From Baffinella frigidus (Eukaryota; Cryptophyceae; Cryptomonadales; Baffinellaceae): a stretch of 15,224 nt of DNA. Each line of letters opens with the position of its first letter. Within the stretch, counting starts at the first letter, position 1. Positions 12,336-15,224 of this stretch are shown here, in pieces. The stretch is from positions 675,545-690,768 of the forward strand of contig MU646336.1 of NCBI GenBank assembly GCA_026770585.1. The letters run 5' to 3'. The translations under genes and the position numbers were made by a program. The notes under the pieces are model-generated. The model was not told the origin of the DNA. It did not search any database and worked only from the letters and a program-made list of their open reading frames with translations.

Positions 12336-12416
12336 TGCATATACTGCAAGGGCATTCCGACGGATTTGCAGCGGCAGGTGCCTCCTGCGAGATTTGCCGT
12401 CGTCGTCCCCCAAGAG
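12336..12416 (+). CDS. Exon with Cys pair, CIYCKGIPTDLQRQ...
   Basis: The acceptor is CATACAG and the donor GAG|GTGACC. The 81 bases in phase 0 encode CIYCKGIPTDLQRQ, then VPPARFAVVVPQE. An alternative acceptor at 12350 is possible and would remove CIYCK. The last 39 bases recur at 12565 and 12733, each with its GAG|GTGA donor. It joins the 12072 exon so that CVIC and CIYC are 31 residues apart. The RFAVVVP segment looks like a beta-strand that may begin the propeller-like part. Confidence 0.72.
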
Positions 12417-12420
12417 GTGA

Positions 12421-12560
12421 CCACGCGACGATAGCATCCACCTCAAATCGACAGTGGGCTAACTCGGTTTGGTACTAATCCGCGTACGGATTCCGTCCGC
12501 GTTGTACCGGGAATAATAGAAAGACGCAGTCGATTTGAGGTGCAGGGTATCGTCGCGTGG
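12421..12560. mobile_element. Foldback element H (140 bp) just inside the intron
   Basis: CCACGCGACGATA at the left pairs with TATCGTCGCGTGG at the right, and CACCTCAAATCGAC pairs with GTCGATTTGAGGTG inside. It starts four bases after the donor of the 12336 exon and ends four bases before the first duplicate of that exon's tail, so it may be connected with the duplication. Confidence 0.82.
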
Positions 12561-12564
12561 CCTG

Positions 12565-12603
12565 GTGCCGCCTGCGAGATTCGCCGTCGTGCCCTCACAG
12601 GAG
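12565..12603 (+). pseudogene. First copy of the 12336 exon tail (VPPARFAVVPSQE)
   Basis: It has 39 bases with the donor GAG|GTGAGG, which is closer to the usual consensus than the original donor. Most substitutions are synonymous or conservative. No AG stands directly before it (CCTG|GTG), so it would need an upstream acceptor to be spliced in. Confidence 0.55.
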
Positions 12604-12730
12604 GTGAGGGTGAAGGGAGGGAGTAGGGACAGTGTAGGGAGGGTGTAGGGAGGGTGTAGGGAGGGTGTGGGGAGGTTGTAGGGAGGGTGTAGGGAGGGTA
12701 CAGGGAGGGAGTAGGGAGGGTGTAGGAAGA
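12604..12730 (+). repeat. G-rich minisatellite, GTGTAGGGAGG (11 bp)
   Basis: About eleven units of GTGTAGGGAGG and variants. Unlike every other large array here it is G-rich on the coding strand, and runs of three Gs at short spacing could form G-quadruplexes in the RNA. It separates two copies of an exon tail. Confidence 0.9.
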
Positions 12731-12732
12731 GA

Positions 12733-12771
12733 TTGCCAGCCGCGCGATTCGCCGTCGTCGTTCCACAAGAG
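12733..12771 (+). pseudogene. Second copy of the 12336 exon tail (LPAARFAVVVPQE)
   Basis: It ends GAG|GTGAGC and is preceded by GAAGAG, so both splice signals are conceivable. A small further fragment (GATTGCCGGCCGCGCC, 12940-12955) repeats its beginning again after foldback G. It could be an alternative 13-residue cassette or a relic. Confidence 0.5.
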
Positions 12772-12800
12772 GTGAGCGATTTCATAGGATAACGGCCTGA

Positions 12801-12920
12801 AAACCAGGTAGTTAAGCCTACGGTAGGCCGTAGGGCCCCTAGGCCCGAACTTTTCGTAGGAGCCCCCCTAGGTCCGCACGGCCTACCGTAGTGAATACAG
12901 TAGGCCTAACTACCCGGGTT
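12801..12920. mobile_element. Foldback element G (120 bp)
   Basis: AAACCAGGTAGTTAAGCCTA pairs with TAGGCCTAACTACCCGGGTT. Inner ACGGTAGGCCGT pairs with ACGGCCTACCGT. The centre, GGCCCCTAGGCCCG...GGGGGGCTCC-like, resembles parts of families A and F. The flanks look tRNA-like at first sight but do not fold as a tRNA. Confidence 0.8.
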
Positions 12921-12977
12921 TGAGTCCGTCACCCCATTAGATTGCCGGCCGCGCCCCCTCGTGCCCCTCACTCCTGC

Positions 12978-13036
12978 ATGTGCGAAGATACCAATATGTG
13001 CGAAGAGAACAATATCTGTATACGTGCGAAGAGGAC
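12978..13036 (+). repeat. Three GTGCGAAGAGA-CAATAT units
   Basis: The units GTGCGAAGATACCAATAT, GTGCGAAGAGAACAATATCT and GTGCGAAGAGGACAAC are older relatives of the 21-bp repeat at 13122-13195. Confidence 0.7.
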
Positions 13037-13102
13037 AACACACGCAAATCACTCGGTTTGAGTTTCACCAGCCAGTGTGGTTAACGTGTATCGCGCTTCC
13101 AG

Positions 13103-13121
13103 GTGTGGGCCGCGTGCGGGC
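13103..13121 (+). pseudogene. Copy of the 13204 exon start with acceptor
   Basis: CGCTTCCAG|GTGTGGGCCGCGTGCGGGCG matches CGCTTCCAG|GTGTGGAACGCGCGCGGAC of the exon (VWAACG versus VWNARG). The tandem repeat cuts it off after six codons. Confidence 0.6.
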
Positions 13122-13195
13122 GACCAATATACGATGCTAAGAGACCAATATACGATGCTAAGAGACCAATATACGATGCTAAGAGACCAATATAC
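13122..13195 (+). repeat. 21-bp tandem repeat, three and a half units
   Basis: GACCAATATACGATGCTAAGA is repeated perfectly three times, then partially, ending directly at the CGCTTCCAG acceptor of the 13204 exon. Being a multiple of three, it stays open in translation, but it is not supported as coding. Confidence 0.95.
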
Positions 13196-13203
13196 GCTTC
13201 CAG

Positions 13204-13299
13204 GTGTGGAACGCGCGCGGACACAAGTCCAAGGACCCGCGGCAAGTGCAGACAGTCTCCGTCAAGGACCTCCTCGACAAATACTCCTCTGGCAACGCG
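13204..13299 (+). CDS. Exon, VWNARGHKSKDPRQV...
   Basis: The acceptor is CGCTTCCAG and the donor GCG|GTACGC. It has 96 bases, in phase 0 at both ends, encoding VWNARGHKSKDPRQV, then QTVSVKDLLDKYSSGNA. Third positions are mostly G or C. The VWNA start after the RFAVVVPQE of the preceding exon resembles a WD40-type blade ending and an insert. The exon's start is duplicated at 13103. Confidence 0.75.
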
Positions 13300-13479
13300 G
13301 TACGCCGCCCGTCCCTACGATTTCCAAAAGTTGTTCGGTCACGTAAAGTCAACTGGGTGAACACTTTAGACGTTATCGTGAAAGTTTCCCGCCCGCCCCA
13401 GTTCGTACCATGTCCAAACGTTGGTCTGAAGGTACGTACGATTGGACGCCCTAATTCCAATTCCGGCATTAACCTAAGC
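13300..13479. other. Intron sequence without recognised elements
   Basis: It includes GGTACGTACG at 13431 and AATTCCAATTCCGGC, reminiscent of element D2's arm. No exon is supported here, as the exons at 13204 and 13733 join in phase. Confidence 0.5.
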
Positions 13480-13605
13480 AAACACGCCAAAAGACAGCAG
13501 TTGGAGCCATTCCTGGGCGCAATCGTGTTTCATGTGTACCAGAAAACACTTTTAAAAGGCAGGGGCGTCAAACCTTTAATTCCCATGCTCCCCGTGTGAC
13601 CTGGC
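13480..13605 (+). repeat. Diverged dispersed repeat, copy 2 (copy 1 at 1326-1450)
   Basis: AACACGCCAAAAG, TTGGAGCC, TGGGCGC, GTGTACC, AAACACTTTTA and GTGTGACCTGGCATGG follow in the same order as in copy 1. ATGCTCCCCGTG...CATGGGGAGCA at 13587-13615 forms a short inverted repeat at its right end. Confidence 0.5.
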
Positions 13606-13732
13606 ATGGGGAGCAGGACGCCTCACCGTTGGAGGCAAGTGATGGAACGGTGTGCCTTGCACTCTTTGGAAGCATGTTGGAAGTGGTATGTACTCTCCAG
13701 CTCTGTCTAACTCTGCGCGTGCATCTGCCCAG

Positions 13733-13834
13733 GACGCCGCGCGAAGGGTCGCGACGACACTCATCGCCGGAGTGGCTGTCGACGTGCCCTCCGCTACGGC
13801 TTTCGTCTGCCTCAACGATGCCACCATCGTCCAT
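13733..13834 (+). CDS. Exon, DAARRVATTLIAGVAVD...
   Basis: The acceptor is ATCTGCCCAG. The donor is either ATC|GTCCAT (13829) or CAT|GTACCT (13835), both phase 0. It encodes DAARRVATTLIAGVAVD, then VPSATAFVCLNDATIVH. Third positions are strongly G/C. The TAFVCLNDATIVH part followed by MDMASGHELARL from the next exon has the strand-turn-strand look of a WD40-like blade (a small residue pair, then Asp-x-(A/S)-x-Gly). That resemblance is an inference. A 210-bp CCCTA array follows immediately. Confidence 0.78.
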
Positions 13835-13845
13835 GTACCTACACC

Positions 13846-14068
13846 ATGCCCTACCCTACCCTACCCTACTCTACTCTACCCTACCCTACCCTACCCTACT
13901 CTACCCTACCCTACCCTACCCTACCCTACCCTACCCTACCCTATTTTACCCCACCCTGCCCTACCCTACCCTACCCTGCCCTACCCTACCATACTCTACC
14001 CTACCCTACCCTACCTGACCCTACCCTACCCTACCCTGCCATACCCTACCCTGCCCTACCCCTACCCC
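13846..14068 (+). repeat. CCCTA pentanucleotide array
   Basis: About 40 units of CCCTA with TACTC, CCTGC and ATTTTAC variants. This is the only large array of period five rather than seven. It begins just after the donor of the 13733 exon. Confidence 0.96.
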
Positions 14069-14290
14069 TTGACCCTAAATCCTACATCCTAAACCCTAAA
14101 CTCTGAACCCTAAACACTAAATTATAATCCTAAACCCTGAACCGCAACCCCCAAAATCCCAAAACCCTAAATCCTAAGTCCTATAACCCCAAACCCTAAA
14201 CCCTCAATCCCAAACACCAAACACCAAACCCCAAACCCTGAACCCCAATAAACCCCAAGGTTCTAACTCCTAAACCCCAACCCCCAAATG
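14069..14290 (+). repeat. Degenerate CCCTAAA / CCCCAAA heptamers
   Basis: Mixed units with frequent errors, ending CCCCCAAATGAG, directly before the first copy of the 14499 exon. Confidence 0.88.
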
Positions 14291-14292
14291 AG

Positions 14293-14366
14293 ATGGACAT
14301 GGCGTCGGGGCACGAGTTGGCCCGGGTGAGCGCGGGGGGAGCCGATGCGGCTACACGCATCAACGT
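14293..14366 (+). pseudogene. Upstream copy of the 14499 exon
   Basis: MDMASGHELARVSAGGADAA and then TRINV match the exon at 14499. There are only five base differences over 24 codons, four in third positions and one giving Leu to Val. The acceptor reads ATGAG instead of ATCAG, and the 3' end (HCVCK plus donor) is missing and replaced by unrelated sequence (PPLLLRTGG). It is a recent duplicate that could still be recognised by the splicing machinery. Confidence 0.65.
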
Positions 14367-14498
14367 CCCTCCGCTCCTCCTGAGAACTGGCGGACCACCC
14401 AACCGCTGGATCCACCGATCTTTCTAGTCAACGCTCTCATGACTTTAGGCGTCGCCTGATAAAGTTTCCAACCCCTAAACCTCAATCACCCAAATCAG

Positions 14499-14588
14499 AT
14501 GGATATGGCCTCGGGGCACGAGTTGGCCCGGCTGAGCGCGGGGGGGGCTGATGCGGCTACACGCATCAACGTCCACTGCGTCTGCAAG
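14499..14588 (+). CDS. Exon, MDMASGHELARLSAGG...
   Basis: The acceptor is CAAATCAG and the donor AAG|GTGCGA. It has 90 bases in phase 0, encoding MDMASGHELARLSAGG, then ADAATRINVHCVCK. D-M-A-S-G-H-E-L resembles the D-x-(A/S)-(S/T)-G-x-x-(L/V) turn of WD40-type propellers. With the preceding TAFVCLNDATIVH and the following LYLGSDEYIQ it gives one and a half blade-like units. The reading is supported by its upstream copy at 14293. Confidence 0.8.
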
Positions 14589-14591
14589 GTG

Positions 14592-14715
14592 CGAAAACCT
14601 CAACCCTCGACCCTACACCCCTAAACCCTAAAACCGTGAACACTACACCCTACACCCTACACCCTACACCCTACACCCTACACCCTAAACCCTACGCCCT
14701 ACACCCTAAACAATA
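14592..14715 (+). repeat. CCCTACA heptamer array
   Basis: A run of CCCTACA units (14640-14690) with CCCTAAA edges in the intron between the 14499 and 14772 exons. Confidence 0.93.
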
Positions 14716-14771
14716 AAAACTCACCCCTTCACCGACAGAAAGCTCCTCGACTCACCATGCTCCTTTCGCAG

Positions 14772-14813
14772 GTGGCCTACACGCTCTACCTCGGCTCAGA
14801 CGAATACATCCAG
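14772..14813 (+). CDS. Exon, VAYTLYLGSDEYIQ
   Basis: The acceptor is CTTTCGCAG. The 42 homologous bases encode VAYTLYLGSDEYIQ in phase 0. No GT donor follows directly (CAG|GCGGAG). If not spliced, the frame reads on for AEDDFAIP and stops at a TAA (14838-14840) that lies inside the small element at 14831. LYLGSDEYIQ resembles a propeller strand. A second version of the exon is at 14968. Confidence 0.68.
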
Positions 14814-14830
14814 GCGGAGGATGATTTTGC

Positions 14831-14935
14831 TATCCCTTAATTGGTGAGAGGGTCACAATTGACCCCCAAGAGGTCCTAGACAGGTCCTAGGGCCCTACGG
14901 AAGGTCGTATGCGCCTACTCACCACTTAAGGGATA
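14831..14935. mobile_element. Inverted-repeat element I (105 bp)
   Basis: The ends are TATCCCTTAATTGGTGAG and CTCACCACTTAAGGGATA, 17 of 18 bases complementary. The inside has AGGTCCTAG twice and CCCTACGGAAGG. It lies between two versions of the same exon and supplies the in-frame TAA seen after the first. Confidence 0.82.
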
Positions 14936-14967
14936 CCATAAATCCTCAACCCCAAACCCCACACCAG

Positions 14968-15012
14968 GTGAACAACAAGCTTTACCTCGGAACAGACGAA
15001 TACATCCAGGAG
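14968..15012 (+). CDS. Second version of the 14772 exon, VNNKLYLGTDEYIQE
   Basis: The acceptor is CACACCAG at the end of a short heptamer run, and a donor is possible at GAG|GTCGAC. It encodes VNNKLYLGTDEYIQE, against VAYTLYLGSDEYIQ at 14772: the end is identical and the start differs. Both begin in phase 0, so they could be mutually exclusive or consecutive. Unspliced, the frame continues VDAPPGCAPPPPPP to a TGA at 15055-15057. The gene may continue beyond the window. Confidence 0.6.
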
Positions 15013-15057
15013 GTCGACGCGCCCCCCGGGTGCGCACCCCCCCCCCCTCCTCCCTGA

Positions 15058-15218
15058 ACCCAAAATCCTAAACCCTAAACCCCAACCCCCAAATCCCAAA
15101 CCCCAAACCCTGAACCCCAAACCCCAAACCCCAACCCCCAAAACCCAAAACCCAAACTTCAAACCCCAAACCCCAAACCCCAAACCCCAAACCCCAAACC
15201 CCAAACCCCAAACCGTAG
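15058..15218 (+). repeat. CCCCAAA heptamer array at the right edge
   Basis: It starts as CCCTAAA and becomes a regular run of CCCCAAA units up to the window end. As elsewhere the C-rich strand is the + strand. Confidence 0.93.
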
Positions 15219-15224
15219 GCGCGA

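Noticed and set aside
12443-12785. Minus-strand frames reading PPYTLPTPSLHPPY
   Set aside because: The repeat peptide reflects the 11-bp minisatellite. The exon tails on the + strand explain the rest.
12770-12935. tRNA-like look of CTGAAAACCAGG and GGGTTTGAGTCC around foldback G
   Set aside because: The anticodon stem and T stem do not pair, and no acceptor stem is present.
13077-13346. Frame with DQYTMLR repeats as a coding heptapeptide
   Set aside because: The open frame comes from the 21-bp repeat being a multiple of three. The adjacent true exon uses a different frame.
15058-15218. A chromosome end at the right edge
   Set aside because: The units are CCCCAAA variants rather than pure CCCTAAA, similar arrays occur throughout the window, and the last bases return to unique sequence.

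Overview
This is eukaryotic nuclear DNA, most likely from a microalga or other protist. There are no bacterial-style operons and no long open reading frames. About half of the window is low-complexity DNA. Many arrays have a 7-bp period and are built on CCCTAAA, the complement of the TTTAGGG telomere repeat found in plants, green algae, chromerids and dinoflagellates. The species cannot be told from the sequence.

The long open frames are nearly all translations of microsatellites. The real coding signal is a series of very short exons (about 40 to 140 bases), all on the + strand, sitting like islands between repeats. Their evidence is an AG before, a GT after, G/C-rich third codon positions, and reading phases that join. 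The strongest support is that many exons have a nearby partial copy whose differences fall mainly in third codon positions. The clearest chain is 8756-8892, 9456-9573, 10789-10839, 11716-11778, 12072-12122, 12336-12416, 13204-13299, 13733-13834, 14499-14588 and 14772-14813. All its phases join, giving 831 bases (277 residues). It begins as a charged, probably disordered segment, continues through two Cys-x2-Cys pairs, and ends in a stretch resembling a WD40-type beta-propeller. A second chain, 4747-4834, 6712-6754 and 7006-7093, also joins in phase (219 bases, 73 residues). Further exons at 1724, 3584, 7446 and 7570, and weaker ones at 2754 and 4072, could belong to the same gene or to one or two upstream genes. 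No start codon context, promoter or polyadenylation site could be assigned.

Layout: 1-1700 holds a CT microsatellite, two TA-flanked inverted-repeat elements, a foldback and diverged dispersed repeats. 1700-4120 holds the first exons, 23-bp and TATC repeats and a CCATAAA-type array. 4120-7000 holds an inverted-repeat element, the 4747 exon and its copy, heptamer arrays, a three-copy repeat and two more small elements. 7000-10840 holds exons with partial copies, CT tracts, small transposon-like elements and two AACCGTT-rich tandem arrays. 10840-15224 is the densest exon chain, alternating with telomere-like arrays, foldbacks and exon copies.

The most unusual feature is that at least ten exons have partial duplicates beside them, each keeping part of the exon and usually one splice site. 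Introns also carry heptamer arrays homogenised to different variants (CCCTAAA, CCCTCAA, CCATGAA, CCCTTCA, CCCTACA, CCCCAAA), and several exons start directly where an array ends in CAG, GAG or TAG. At least eight small inverted-repeat element families are present, three of which share a 22-bp core. No transposase, RNA gene or viral gene was recognised.
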